Shown piece by piece: positions 8,854 through 16,989 of a stretch of DNA of 64,000 bases (positions are counted from its first letter, which is position 1; each line of letters begins with the position of its first letter). Source of the stretch: Paenibacillus sp. FSL A5-0031 (lineage in GTDB: Bacteria; Bacillota; Bacilli; Paenibacillales; Paenibacillaceae). Under the pieces are notes generated by a model. The model searched no databases. It was not told the origin of the DNA and saw nothing but the letters and a program-made list of their open reading frames with translations. Position numbers and translations under genes: made by a program. Location: the NCBI RefSeq assembly GCF_001956295.1, contig NZ_MRTD01000002.1, positions 436,501-500,500 on the forward strand, given 5' to 3'.

Positions 8854-9477
8854 ATGCATAATGAACATCATTCCAATGTCAAAATTGTAACAGCCGACCC
8901 AAGCGCCATCGGCTTATTTGGGCTGGCTATCGTTACGCTCGTAGCTTCCTCACAGAAGCTCGGCTTAACTGACGGTCTAAGCCTCGTTATTCCATGGGCG
9001 GTTTTTCTAGGCGCCTTTGCTCAGCTCTTTGCTTCTATTCAAGATGCAAAACATAACAATACATTCGGTATGACCGCCTTTGGCGCTTATGCTTTCTTCT
9101 GGATGGCGATGGCCGGCAGTTGGCTGATCAAGCTCGGTGTGTTCGGCGCTGAGCTGGCTGCAATCGCAGATAACAAGCAGCTTGGTTTTGCTTTTGTCGG
9201 TTATCTCATTTTCTCGCTGCTAATGACTATCGGAGCAGCGGAGACCAATAAAGTATTATTCTTCATCTTCGTTCTAATTGATTTGCTTTTCCTTGGACTG
9301 AGCTTCGATGCATTCGGAGTAGCACCCGACGTGTTCCACACACTAGCTGCCTATGCGGAAATGGGTATTGCTCTCCTATCGCTATATGCCGCAGGCGCAG
9401 CTGTATTGAACACGCATTTTGGGCGTGTGTTTCTGCCAATCGGTCGGCCTTTTGGCATCTTCAAGCCTCGTTCATAA
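8854..9477 (+). CDS. Acetate uptake transporter, GPR1/FUN34/YaaH (SatP) family
   Basis: This 207-residue protein has six hydrophobic helices. It carries the family entry motif in variant form, DPSAIGLFGLAI (classical NPAPLGL), and the family stretch TFGMTAFGAYAFFWMAMA. SatP-type proteins are acetate or succinate uptake channels. GGAGG lies 13 nt before the ATG, longer than usual, but no alternative in-frame start fits. It is followed directly by a strong terminator and is monocistronic. Confidence 0.9.
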   Translation: MHNEHHSNVKIVTADPSAIGLFGLAIVTLVASSQKLGLTDGLSLVIPWAVFLGAFAQLFASIQDAKHNNTFGMTAFGAYAFFWMAMAGSWLIKLGVFGAELAAIADNKQLGFAFVGYLIFSLLMTIGAAETNKVLFFIFVLIDLLFLGLSFDAFGVAPDVFHTLAAYAEMGIALLSLYAAGAAVLNTHFGRVFLPIGRPFGIFKPRS

Positions 9478-9509
9478 TCGAAATCTCATCATTAAACTAT
9501 GTTAAAGCC

Positions 9510-9544
9510 AGCCGCTCTTCGTGCCGATCCGCGATAGAGCGGCT
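9510..9544 (+). terminator. Terminator after the acetate transporter gene
   Basis: An 8-bp stem (9510-9517 with 9537-9544) is followed by TTTTTCT. Confidence 0.85.
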
Positions 9545-9561
9545 TTTTCTATGAAAATCAA

Positions 9562-9602
9562 AAAAGAGGCAGAGTGCTTCTCAACCGCACTCTGCCTCTT
9601 TT
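9562..9602 (-). terminator. Terminator of the nanE operon
   Basis: A perfect 16-bp stem (9562-9577 with 9587-9602) has A/T runs on both outer sides. It lies 15 nt past the rpiR-type stop on the minus strand. Confidence 0.85.
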
Positions 9603-9617
9603 TGTTCACCGTAAGCT

Positions 9618-10472
9618 TTATAGCAACTTCACAGCTACCGACGCAGCCGTGCTTTCCTTATTCCTTATTGAATCTTCATAGGTTCTTTTAAAATATTCCA
9701 CATACAAAACATCGAGCAAGTAAAGCTGTGAAATCTTCGCAGATAATGAGCCGCCCTGCAAAGGTCCTTCATTCGCTCCGCACAGCAGCGTCAGGTCGGA
9801 GTAAGAGGTTAGCGGCGACTTAACGAACCTCGTAATTGAAATGACGGTAGCACCGCTTTCTTTAGCCCTTTTCGCTACTTCAATCGTATCCTTTGTAGAG
9901 CCGGAATAAGAAATAACGACAGCGACATCTCGTTTCGTCATCAATGCCGCTGACATCATCTGCAGATGCGAATCGATGCTGCATTCCGTTTTGTTTGTGA
10001 TACGCATAAATTTGATTTTCGCTTCCATTGCCGTCATTAAGGAGGAGCCTACGCCAAAAAATATGACCCGTTCCGCTTGGAGTAAATGCTCAATCGCCTG
10101 ATCCATTTTTTCGTTATCGATTAAGTTATAGGTCTCGTTCAATGCACTTATGTTGGATGAGAGCACCTTAGAGGACACTTGATCCATCGTATCATTCATC
10201 AGGACCTTGTCCGTGAGCTGCGGTATTTCGTTTTCAGCGGTGATGCTGTGTGCAAGGGCGATTTTAAAATCCTGATACCCTTTATAGCTTAACGACCTGC
10301 AAAACCGGAATACGCTGGACTCGCCCACTCCACAGTGATCTGCAAGATCAGTAATCGACATGTAGACGACACCTTCCGAGTTTTCCAGAATGAAGTCTGC
10401 TACTTTCCTTTCGGTATTCGTTAGGTTGTTGTATTTCGAATGAATCGTTGTAAAAATATTGATAGTGCGCAA
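9618..10472 (-). CDS. RpiR/MurR-family regulator of amino-sugar catabolism
   Basis: This 284-residue protein has an N-terminal HTH_6 DNA-binding domain (residues 1-77: ADFILENSEGVVYMSITDLA and GVGESSVFRFCRSLSYKGYQ) and a SIS phosphosugar-binding domain (about 125-255: VIFFGVGSSLMTAMEAKIKF, VVISYSGSTKDTIEVAKRAK). It is the last gene of nanE-ROK-rpiR, 12 nt after the kinase gene, so it probably senses ManNAc-6-P or a related phosphosugar and controls its own operon. AT-rich palindromes in the promoter at 12165-12207 are candidate targets. Confidence 0.92.
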   Translation of the reverse strand: MRTINIFTTIHSKYNNLTNTERKVADFILENSEGVVYMSITDLADHCGVGESSVFRFCRSLSYKGYQDFKIALAHSITAENEIPQLTDKVLMNDTMDQVSSKVLSSNISALNETYNLIDNEKMDQAIEHLLQAERVIFFGVGSSLMTAMEAKIKFMRITNKTECSIDSHLQMMSAALMTKRDVAVVISYSGSTKDTIEVAKRAKESGATVISITRFVKSPLTSYSDLTLLCGANEGPLQGGSLSAKISQLYLLDVLYVEYFKRTYEDSIRNKESTAASVAVKLL

Positions 10473-10484
10473 CCGATCACCTCC

Positions 10485-11384
10485 CTAAATCCTGTCCATT
10501 CCGCGTAGAAATAATGATGCCGCACCTAATAAGCCAGCTTTATTTCCAAGAGATGCCTTTACGATGTTCACACCAGCAAAGCTCTCCATAATTAAAGCTT
10601 TCGTTTGTTTCTCAACCATTCGAACAAGCTCATCCTGCTCCATCACTCCGCCTCCTACAATAATAGCAGGTGGATTGAAGATATGAATGAGTGAAGCCAA
10701 ACCCGTGGATACTTCAGTCGTCCATGCATGCAATATTTGTTGTAATGGTTCGTTTCCTACCTGTATTTTATCAAAAAAACCTTTTCCGTCTACAATTTCA
10801 GGATCAGCTTCTTGGGCCATTCGAATTAAGGCTGTCGTTGAGGCATAAGTTTCATAAAATGATTTGCGCGTGCCGCCATTCGTTTGCGACAATGGACGGG
10901 TAAACATATGACCGAATTCAGCAGCTGAGCCGCTCGCACCACGATAGATCTGACGATTCATGACGATGGCTCCGCCAATCCCCGTCCCAAACGTTAAGCA
11001 TAAGAAATCAGTAAACGACTTTGCCGCTCCAAAACACGCCTCGCCTAAAGCAGCCGCATTCACATCATTTTCAACCTTCACTGGCTTATGGAACCGATTC
11101 TCTACGATCTCTCTGACCTTCATGCCTGTATAGCTTGGGATATTCTCATTGGCATACAAGATGCAGCCCTCATCCGCGTTCACTTGTCCGGCCGTACTAA
11201 TAGCGACAGCATCAAAATGCTGATACGACTCCATTTGGAAAAGCAGTTTTTCCATGAGATGCTTGCCGCCCATATGAGCTTCAGTTGCATACTCCTTGAA
11301 CTGAGTGATACGGCCTCGTTCATCGCAAATGCCTATCTTCGTATGGGTACCGCCAATATCTGCCGCTAAAATATTCATTCCCAT
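10485..11384 (-). CDS. ROK-family sugar kinase, probable N-acetylmannosamine kinase
   Basis: This 299-residue ASKHA-fold kinase has the phosphate-binding motif ADIGGTHTKIG at the N-terminus, the catalytic aspartate in VENDVNAAALGEA, and GTGIGGAIV plus AEFGHM. The CxCGxxGC zinc site of most ROK kinases is absent (its place reads SQTNGGTRKSFYETYAS). Lying 3 nt after nanE, it most likely phosphorylates ManNAc to feed the epimerase (NanK role); the substrate is inferred from context. Two in-frame ATGs (11384, 11378) are possible and neither has a strong ribosome site, which fits translational coupling. Confidence 0.85.
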   Translation of the reverse strand: MGMNILAADIGGTHTKIGICDERGRITQFKEYATEAHMGGKHLMEKLLFQMESYQHFDAVAISTAGQVNADEGCILYANENIPSYTGMKVREIVENRFHKPVKVENDVNAAALGEACFGAAKSFTDFLCLTFGTGIGGAIVMNRQIYRGASGSAAEFGHMFTRPLSQTNGGTRKSFYETYASTTALIRMAQEADPEIVDGKGFFDKIQVGNEPLQQILHAWTTEVSTGLASLIHIFNPPAIIVGGGVMEQDELVRMVEKQTKALIMESFAGVNIVKASLGNKAGLLGAASLFLRGMDRI

Positions 11385-11387
11385 GGG

Positions 11388-12077
11388 CTATTCAACAGCC
11401 TTTACGAATTTTTTGGTTATTTCCATCGGTCTTGTAATGGAAGATCCCACTACAGCCGAATAAATCCCTTGGTCAAATAATCGTTTTAGTTCCTCAGGTG
11501 TTGAGATGCCTCCCTCCGCAATAATCGGAACGGATATCGTATTCACGAGCTTCTCTATCAACTGAAAATCTGGCAAAACATTATCTTTTGTTGCTTCCGT
11601 ATAGCCGCTAAGAGTCGTCCCAATAATGTCAAACCCTAGCGCTGCAGCCTCGATAGCTTCAGCATAGGTCGAGCAATCCGCCATAAAGAGCTGATCTTTA
11701 TACTTATCTCGTAGTAAAGGAAATAATTCCGATATCGTTGATCCGTCCGGCCTCACACGATTTGTTGCATCCATTGCGATGATATCCACGCCTTCACGGC
11801 AAAGCGCATCTACTTCCTTCATCGTAGGGGTGATAAATACGGAAGACCCCTCATAAACCTCTTTTATAATGCCTATGATCGGTAAATCTACTTGCTTCTT
11901 AATTTCCTTAATATCCTCTACGCTATTGGCACGAATACCCGAAGCACCGCCTAAAAACGCTGCATATGCCATTCTCCCCATAATAAATGGACTATGAAGC
12001 GGCTCATCCGGCAAAGCTTGGCAGGAAACGACCAGCTTTCTTCTTATCCTATCAAGTACATTTCTATTTGTATTCAT
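11388..12077 (-). CDS. nanE: N-acetylmannosamine-6-phosphate 2-epimerase
   Basis: This 229-residue TIM-barrel enzyme converts ManNAc-6-P to GlcNAc-6-P in sialic-acid and ManNAc breakdown. Family stretches are VSCQALPDEPLHSP, MARMAYAA-like GRMAYAAFLGGASGIRAN, IIAMDATNRVRPDG, DIIGTTLSGYT and IAEGGISTPE. ATG 12077 is chosen over the upstream GTG codons because GGAG lies 5 nt before it. It is first in the operon; no sialate lyase (nanA) or transporter gene is present in the window, so lyase and uptake must be supplied elsewhere if sialic acid is the substrate. Confidence 0.93.
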   Translation of the reverse strand: MNTNRNVLDRIRRKLVVSCQALPDEPLHSPFIMGRMAYAAFLGGASGIRANSVEDIKEIKKQVDLPIIGIIKEVYEGSSVFITPTMKEVDALCREGVDIIAMDATNRVRPDGSTISELFPLLRDKYKDQLFMADCSTYAEAIEAAALGFDIIGTTLSGYTEATKDNVLPDFQLIEKLVNTISVPIIAEGGISTPEELKRLFDQGIYSAVVGSSITRPMEITKKFVKAVE

Positions 12078-12140
12078 TGGACTCCACTCCACCACTGTTT
12101 TTATTTACTCCTTGACTGCTCCTGCCTTTTAGGCAAAATC

Positions 12141-12169
12141 AACATATCATAATACCCTCATTTTGTAAA
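12141..12169 (-). promoter_or_regulatory. Sigma-A-type promoter of the nanE operon
   Basis: On the minus strand TTTACA (12169-12164) and TATGTT (12146-12141) are separated by exactly 17 nt, about 64 nt upstream of the nanE start. Confidence 0.5.
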
Positions 12170-12207
12170 TTAATTTCACCATTATTTAATTTATGAAAAT
12201 TATTTTC
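12165..12207. promoter_or_regulatory. Two candidate RpiR operators at the nanE promoter
   Basis: An imperfect palindrome GTAAATTAATTTCAC (12165-12179) overlaps the -35 box. A perfect one, GAAAATTATTTTC (12195-12207), lies 29 bp upstream, centre to centre. MurR/RpiR proteins typically bind TGAAA-N-TTTCA-like AT-rich palindromes, and an RpiR gene is in the operon. Confidence 0.5.
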
Positions 12208-12226
12208 TTCTAAACATCAATAAAAA

Positions 12227-12258
12227 GACCCGATAAGCTCTAAAGAGCTAATCGGGCC
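12227..12258 (-). terminator. Terminator of the PhnA-like gene
   Basis: An inverted repeat around CCCGATAAGCTCT / AGAGCTAATCGGG is followed on the minus strand by TCTTTTTATTG, just past the stop of the zinc-ribbon gene. Confidence 0.8.
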
Positions 12259-12286
12259 TCATCTATACTTGAATTAAAAACAAATC

Positions 12287-12628
12287 CTAAATCTTCTTAA
12301 CAAATTCCGACTTCAATTTCATAGCGCCAAAGCTATCAATTTTACAATCAATATCATGATCGCCTTCAATTAAACGGATGTTTTTTACTTTTGTGCCTAT
12401 TTTGATAACGAGCGAGCTGCCTTTAACTTTAAGGTCTTTAATGACCGTTACAGAATCGCCATCGTTCAGCACATTTCCATTCGCATCTTTAATTATTCTT
12501 TTATCTTCATCATTATCGGATTCTGATTGTAAGCTCCACTCATGACTGCATTCTGGACAGATTAGCAGACTGCCATCCTCATACGTGTATTCAGAATTAC
12601 ATTCCGGGCAATTTGGCAAACTAGACAT
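12287..12628 (-). CDS. PhnA/YjdM-type zinc-ribbon protein
   Basis: This 113-residue protein has an N-terminal zinc ribbon ([21 protein letters not shown], two CxxC pairs) and a C-terminal beta-barrel ([17 protein letters not shown] through [11 protein letters not shown]) as in E. coli YjdM, formerly PhnA. Despite the old name, the family is not shown to hydrolyse phosphonoacetate, and its molecular role is unsettled. It is monocistronic with its own terminator. Confidence 0.93.
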   Translation of the reverse strand: MSSLPNCPECNSEYTYEDGSLLICPECSHEWSLQSESDNDEDKRIIKDANGNVLNDGDSVTVIKDLKVKGSSLVIKIGTKVKNIRLIEGDHDIDCKIDSFGAMKLKSEFVKKI

Positions 12629-12739
12629 AAGTTCATGTCCCCCATTCCTTATTATACATTCAAGTTCTCCTTGAAGTTGCCTTACAAGTATAGGGGATAT
12701 TGTCCAATCATTCCACTGCCTCTGTCTTTTTCTAAAGCT

Positions 12740-13717
12740 TTATTCTTTAATAAACGCCTTCGTACTGCGAACCGTATCGATTGGACGGACTAATTTTTCG
12801 ATTTCTTCACGCTTAGGCTCTAGGAAAGGAGGCAACGATAATTTTTCACCAAGCGTTTCATATGGCTCATCACCCATAAATCCTGGACCATCCGTTGCAA
12901 ATTCGAATAAAATTTGCGGAGCCACTCTAGCGTACAACGATTCGAAAAAGTGACGGTTTACATAGCCGGAAGACGGCAATCGGAAGCTCTCTAGGCGCTC
13001 GATCCATTCATTCAATACGCCGCGGTCTTCAACACGGAATGCCACGTGGTGAACGGTGCCGAAGCCTTGATGCGCTTGTGGAAGCACAGCATTGTATTCC
13101 ACAATAACTTGAGCTCCGTTTCCGCCTTCACCAACCTCAAATAGATGGAATGAGCCGTCTTGGTCAATTTCTTTGAACAACAGCACTTTCTCCAGCATCG
13201 TTTTGAAGTTCTCGAAATTAGAAATGCGAATGAAGATTGGTCCTAGACCCGTAATCGCGTGCTCTAACGGGATTGGTCCTTTTTCCCAAGGCACCCCTGA
13301 AGCTACCCCTTTATTATTTTCATCCGAAATCAATTGATACTGTTGGTCATCAAAGTCAACGAACGAAAGTGACTTCTTGCCAAACATCTCTTGAATACCG
13401 GTATGCTTCACATCTAGACGGTTGAATCGCTCTACCCAGTAATGCAAAGCCGCATCATTCGGAATTCGGAATGACGTTTTTGAAATTTCGTTCGTTCCAT
13501 GCACGCCCTTCGGAATATGTGGAAAATCGAAAAATGTCATGTCAGTTCCTGCGTTGCCTTTATCATCTGCAAAAAACAAGTGATACGTTTGAATATCGTC
13601 TTGGTTCACGGTTTTTTTCACTAATCGCATGCCTAACACGTTTGTAAAAAAATCGTAGTTGCGCTCTGCGCTGCTTGTAATTGCCGTAACGTGATGGATA
13701 CCTTTTAATTGATTCAT
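12740..13717 (-). CDS. Ring-cleaving dioxygenase, MhqA/MhqO-like (two VOC modules)
   Basis: This 325-residue protein has tandem glyoxalase-fold modules. Module 1 (IHHVTAITSSAERNYDFFTNVLGMRLVKKTVNQDD) and module 2 (from about residue 150, LGPIFIRISNFENFK) both match the B. subtilis MhqA/MhqE/MhqO family, which is induced by hydroquinones and is thought to open aromatic rings. Putative iron ligands are the first-module His (IHHVTA), the second-module His (TVHHVAFRV) and Glu in ILFEFATD. ATG 13717 is chosen because GGAGGAA precedes it; an in-frame ATG at 13732 overlaps that ribosome site. A MarR-type palindrome lies upstream. Confidence 0.88.
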   Translation of the reverse strand: MNQLKGIHHVTAITSSAERNYDFFTNVLGMRLVKKTVNQDDIQTYHLFFADDKGNAGTDMTFFDFPHIPKGVHGTNEISKTSFRIPNDAALHYWVERFNRLDVKHTGIQEMFGKKSLSFVDFDDQQYQLISDENNKGVASGVPWEKGPIPLEHAITGLGPIFIRISNFENFKTMLEKVLLFKEIDQDGSFHLFEVGEGGNGAQVIVEYNAVLPQAHQGFGTVHHVAFRVEDRGVLNEWIERLESFRLPSSGYVNRHFFESLYARVAPQILFEFATDGPGFMGDEPYETLGEKLSLPPFLEPKREEIEKLVRPIDTVRSTKAFIKE

Positions 13718-13795
13718 TATATATTCCTCCATTCAATTTTAGCTTTCCCGTGGTTCATGAAGACAAATCATCTTCTAAAACAATCTTTAATTTAA

Positions 13796-13815
13796 TTATC
13801 TTTAATTTAAGATAA
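13796..13815. promoter_or_regulatory. MarR/MhqR-like operator upstream of the dioxygenase gene
   Basis: TTATCTT (13796-13802) and AAGATAA (13809-13815) form a 20-bp inverted repeat, 79 nt upstream of the start. The outer halves TATCT/AGATA match the B. subtilis MhqR box (TATCTCGAATTCGAGATA). A second ATCTTTAATTTA copy begins at 13783. Confidence 0.5.
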
Positions 13816-13926
13816 ATATAACAGGTTTACTTTTCGATGTCAACAAGCCGCCATCTCACCCTAAACAAAAAAACAATAAGCCTCGTCCTAATGACTGCGC
13901 TCATTGCTTTGTGTTTGTCGATCTAT

Positions 13927-14283
13927 TTATTTAAAGAACACTTTTTCTACATTGTATTTCGCTCTAAATTTGTTTATAAGGTATGTTTCGTAAATCTCGC
14001 GATCAACCGAATCCTCATTAACATAAACCTCTATTTTAGTAACCTCATTGCGATGATTTTTCATGACGGATACGGAATCCTCAAAATGTTTTTTGATACG
14101 GGGTCTTAGCTTCCGGGCCTTGCCGACAAACAACAGCTCGTCCTTATCGTTGTAAAACATAAAGAAACCGCCATGCTCCCTTGTAATCAGGTGAAAATCA
14201 GTAAAGCCATAAATATTGCTCAGCTGTGGATTAACCTGCTTGGTTATGGTTACGTCCGGCGCCGGAATCGTTATGTTGATCAT
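13927..14283 (-). CDS. GIY-YIG-fold nuclease, UvrC N-terminal-like
   Basis: This 118-residue protein consists of a single GIY-YIG-like domain. The two half-motifs are GFFMFY and LLFVGKA, followed by the catalytic-position Arg region KLRPRIKKHF and the metal-binding Glu region REIYETYLINKFRAKYN. The same arrangement starts UvrC, so a role in DNA nicking during excision repair is plausible, but it lacks the UvrC second nuclease and UvrB-binding regions. AAGGAAG precedes the ATG. It is a single gene with nothing convincing on the opposite strand. Confidence 0.82.
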   Translation of the reverse strand: MINITIPAPDVTITKQVNPQLSNIYGFTDFHLITREHGGFFMFYNDKDELLFVGKARKLRPRIKKHFEDSVSVMKNHRNEVTKIEVYVNEDSVDREIYETYLINKFRAKYNVEKVFFK

Positions 14284-14512
14284 AATGGTTCACTTCCTTC
14301 TTAGCGTATAGGTCTATATACTATCATAAAACGACAAATGAAAACCATTAGCAATGCAAATTAGGGGCGAATGAGCCGGTATATAGAGCAGCATTGCGTT
14401 TACAGGATCATTTCCTCCATAATGGTGGTAATTAGTGAGCTCCAAACCATAAGAATCATAATGCCCCTATGACAGTGGAATGACATGGGCTAAAGAGGAG
14501 ATTGGATCCAAC

Positions 14513-15196
14513 ATGGTGAAACAGCCCTTAATACTCATCGTTGAGGATGAGCCTCGCATGCGGGAGCTTGTTGCAGATTATTTGGAAGAAGAGGGCTACC
14601 GCATCATACAAGCAGCAAATGGCTATGAAGCGTTAGAGCATGCTCGCCATACGCCGCCTGATCTCGTTGTGCTTGATATTATGATGCCAGGGATAGATGG
14701 TTTTGAAGTATGCAAGCAGCTTCGCAGTCACTCCCACACTATAATAATTATGCTAACGGCTAGGTCGGAGGAAGAAGATAAGTTATATGGCTACGAATTG
14801 GGTGCAGACGATTATGTAACTAAGCCATTTAGCCCCAAAGTATTGATTGCGAAAATTAAAGCCTTATTAAGCCGATGGCATGTTCATGATGGGGCCGCAG
14901 AGCTGAAGAAGCATCAAGATTTGGAAATTAATGAGCAAGCCCATGAAGTTTATCTTTACGGCAAGCTTATCGAATTGTCTCCAAAGGAATATGAACTGCT
15001 GCTGTTCTTCTACCAGCATCCAAATATCGTATTAACAAGAGATACTCTTCTTGATCGCTTATGGGGGATCGATTATTTCGGCGATGCCCGCACAGTCGAT
15101 ACGCAAATTAAACGTCTACGCAAAAAACTAGGAGACAAGTCTGATTACATCCAAACCGTGCGCAACAATGGTTATAAATTTCAAAACAAAACATGA
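14513..15196 (+). CDS. OmpR/PhoP-family response regulator
   Basis: This is a 227-residue regulator with a receiver domain (acidic pocket VEDEP, phospho-acceptor Asp55 in VVLDIMMPG, Thr in MLTARS, Lys in VTKPF) and a C-terminal winged helix (LSPKEYELLLFF, DYFGDARTVDTQIKRLRKKL). ATG 14513 begins at the family-typical N-terminus; an in-frame ATG at 14480 is possible, and AGAGGAG lies 12 nt before 14513, slightly far. The partner kinase gene starts 7 nt after the stop. Confidence 0.93.
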   Translation: MVKQPLILIVEDEPRMRELVADYLEEEGYRIIQAANGYEALEHARHTPPDLVVLDIMMPGIDGFEVCKQLRSHSHTIIIMLTARSEEEDKLYGYELGADDYVTKPFSPKVLIAKIKALLSRWHVHDGAAELKKHQDLEINEQAHEVYLYGKLIELSPKEYELLLFFYQHPNIVLTRDTLLDRLWGIDYFGDARTVDTQIKRLRKKLGDKSDYIQTVRNNGYKFQNKT

Positions 15197-15203
15197 GGTA
15201 TTT

Positions 15204-16865
15204 ATGAAGAGAGAGCGATTGGATTTCAAAATATTTTGGGTGACCTTGGTCGCTTTGATGTTATTTATCATCTTATGGATGGTGCTCCAGACTAAATTTT
15301 TTGGAACTTTTTATATCGAGCAGAAGTCGAATGAGCTATCTCAGCAGATGGAGAGCATTTATCATAAGTATGCATCCGGTGTTTACGATCTAAACGTCAA
15401 GCCAGAAGAGGTCGTCAGCTTCGAACAACGCTTTTACGGTGTAACAGCCACGTTGTACAAGCAAGGAAATAAAATCGACGTATATGCTGGGGGCTACAAA
15501 GCCATTCCTGCTATACCTGTGACGCCTTCCATCATCCTTAATCATGATTACGATATATCGATTCAACTCGATCCCGAGCCTTACGTCCAGCCTCCGCTGG
15601 ATGATAAGAACATTAGAAGCCAACCCCTCGTACCTGCAACTTATGTTAATCCCTACAGTAATCGGCTGTCAGACGCCATGAGCATTTGGCTGCAAAATAA
15701 CGACCGATTCAGCACACTATCCCAAACAGGACATGTGAGCGTGACGAAAATATCATCCTTTAATGCTGATAACGAAAACATGCTACTTGCCGCAGTGAAG
15801 CTGCCGAACACAGTAAACAATAGGGGTGGAGATGCGTATTTGATTGCACTGGCAACACTCCAGCCCGTCGGCGATGCTGTTCAAGTCATGAGCCGATTTT
15901 ATATGTATTTTTACGCGCTTGCTGCCATCCCTATTTTACTTTTTGCTTATTTCCTTTCACGCACCATTACATTGCCGCTGATGCAGCTGAACAAAGTAGC
16001 AAAGCGTCTGGCCAAGCTCGATTTCACAGCATTCGTACGTATGAACCGGAAGGATGAAATCGGCCAGCTCGCGGGAACGATGAATAGCCTTGCCCGTAAT
16101 CTGCAGCAAACGATGGCAGAATTACAGGAAGCAAACTTGAAATTGCTTGATGATATTGAGAAAGAAAAGCAGCTAGAACGCATGCGCAGGCAATTCGTAG
16201 CTAGCGTATCACATGAATTAAAAACACCGGTCAGTCTAATCCAAGGTTATGCTGAAGCGCTCCAAGACAATGTAGCAAACGGACTGAAACGCGATAAATA
16301 TACGGCCGTGATTATCGAGGAATCGGAGCGGATGGCCCGTCTGGTCGCCGATTTGCTGGATCTCTCCCAACTAGAGAGCGGCCGATTTGCACTGCAATGG
16401 TCAACGGTCCCGCTTTATGAAACGGTCCAATCGGTACTAACGAAGATCGCTCCACTCTTGCATGAGAAATCCATTCGTCCCCAGCTGATTGGACTAGATG
16501 CTGAAGAACTATGGGTGCGATCAGATCGGCAGCGGCTGGAGCAAGTGCTGATCAACCTGCTTGGCAACGCTATACGCCATACCCCCGTTCAAGGAAATCT
16601 TGAAATACGTATAAAGACCGAACAGTCATCCGTACGGGTAGCGCTTAAAAATGAGGGCATGCCTATTCCCGAAGAGGATCTGCCTTATATTTGGGACACT
16701 TTCTATAGAGCCGACCACTCAGGCAGCCGTGAGCTTGGAGGAACCGGCATCGGCTTGTCCATCGTAAAAGCGATTTTACAGCGACATGAAAGTGAGTATG
16801 GCGTGTTTAATGAAGCGGATGGTGTAACGTTTTATTTAACCCTTCCTCTTCTAGAACATAATTAA
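15204..16865 (+). CDS. Sensor histidine kinase (partner of 14513 regulator)
   Basis: This 553-residue membrane kinase has a first helix at about residues 10-30, an extracytoplasmic sensor of roughly 200 residues, and a second helix near 237-257. Then come HAMP (LPLMQLNKVAKRLAKLDF), a coiled linker, HisKA with phospho-acceptor His337 in VSHELKTPVSL, and the ATP-binding domain (NLLGNAIRHTP, GGTGIGLSIV). ATG 15204 has GAGGT upstream. The signal is unknown. The gene is convergent with the fused ABC exporters, which might belong to the same response, though nothing in the sequence proves it. Confidence 0.93.
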   Translation: MKRERLDFKIFWVTLVALMLFIILWMVLQTKFFGTFYIEQKSNELSQQMESIYHKYASGVYDLNVKPEEVVSFEQRFYGVTATLYKQGNKIDVYAGGYKAIPAIPVTPSIILNHDYDISIQLDPEPYVQPPLDDKNIRSQPLVPATYVNPYSNRLSDAMSIWLQNNDRFSTLSQTGHVSVTKISSFNADNENMLLAAVKLPNTVNNRGGDAYLIALATLQPVGDAVQVMSRFYMYFYALAAIPILLFAYFLSRTITLPLMQLNKVAKRLAKLDFTAFVRMNRKDEIGQLAGTMNSLARNLQQTMAELQEANLKLLDDIEKEKQLERMRRQFVASVSHELKTPVSLIQGYAEALQDNVANGLKRDKYTAVIIEESERMARLVADLLDLSQLESGRFALQWSTVPLYETVQSVLTKIAPLLHEKSIRPQLIGLDAEELWVRSDRQRLEQVLINLLGNAIRHTPVQGNLEIRIKTEQSSVRVALKNEGMPIPEEDLPYIWDTFYRADHSGSRELGGTGIGLSIVKAILQRHESEYGVFNEADGVTFYLTLPLLEHN

Positions 16866-16892
16866 CTAAGGCCAATTAGCTGAAAATATAAA

Positions 16893-16935
16893 AAAACAGT
16901 CTAAACCCCTATCATTCAGGAGTATAGACTGTTTT
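16893..16935. terminator. Bidirectional terminator between kinase and ABC genes
   Basis: An 11-bp stem (16893-16903 with 16925-16935) carries A and T runs on both outer sides. It is shared by two convergent operons. Confidence 0.75.
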
Positions 16936-16989
16936 CGTTTGCGACACGATATTGCCTTTTAACATCACTAAGTATTACTTCGTAATCCT

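Noticed and set aside
13837..14109. 90-codon plus-strand frame with a hydrophobic start
   Set aside because: It overlaps most of the GIY-YIG nuclease gene on the other strand and lacks a ribosome site; its hydrophobic part is the reverse of AT-rich coding sequence.
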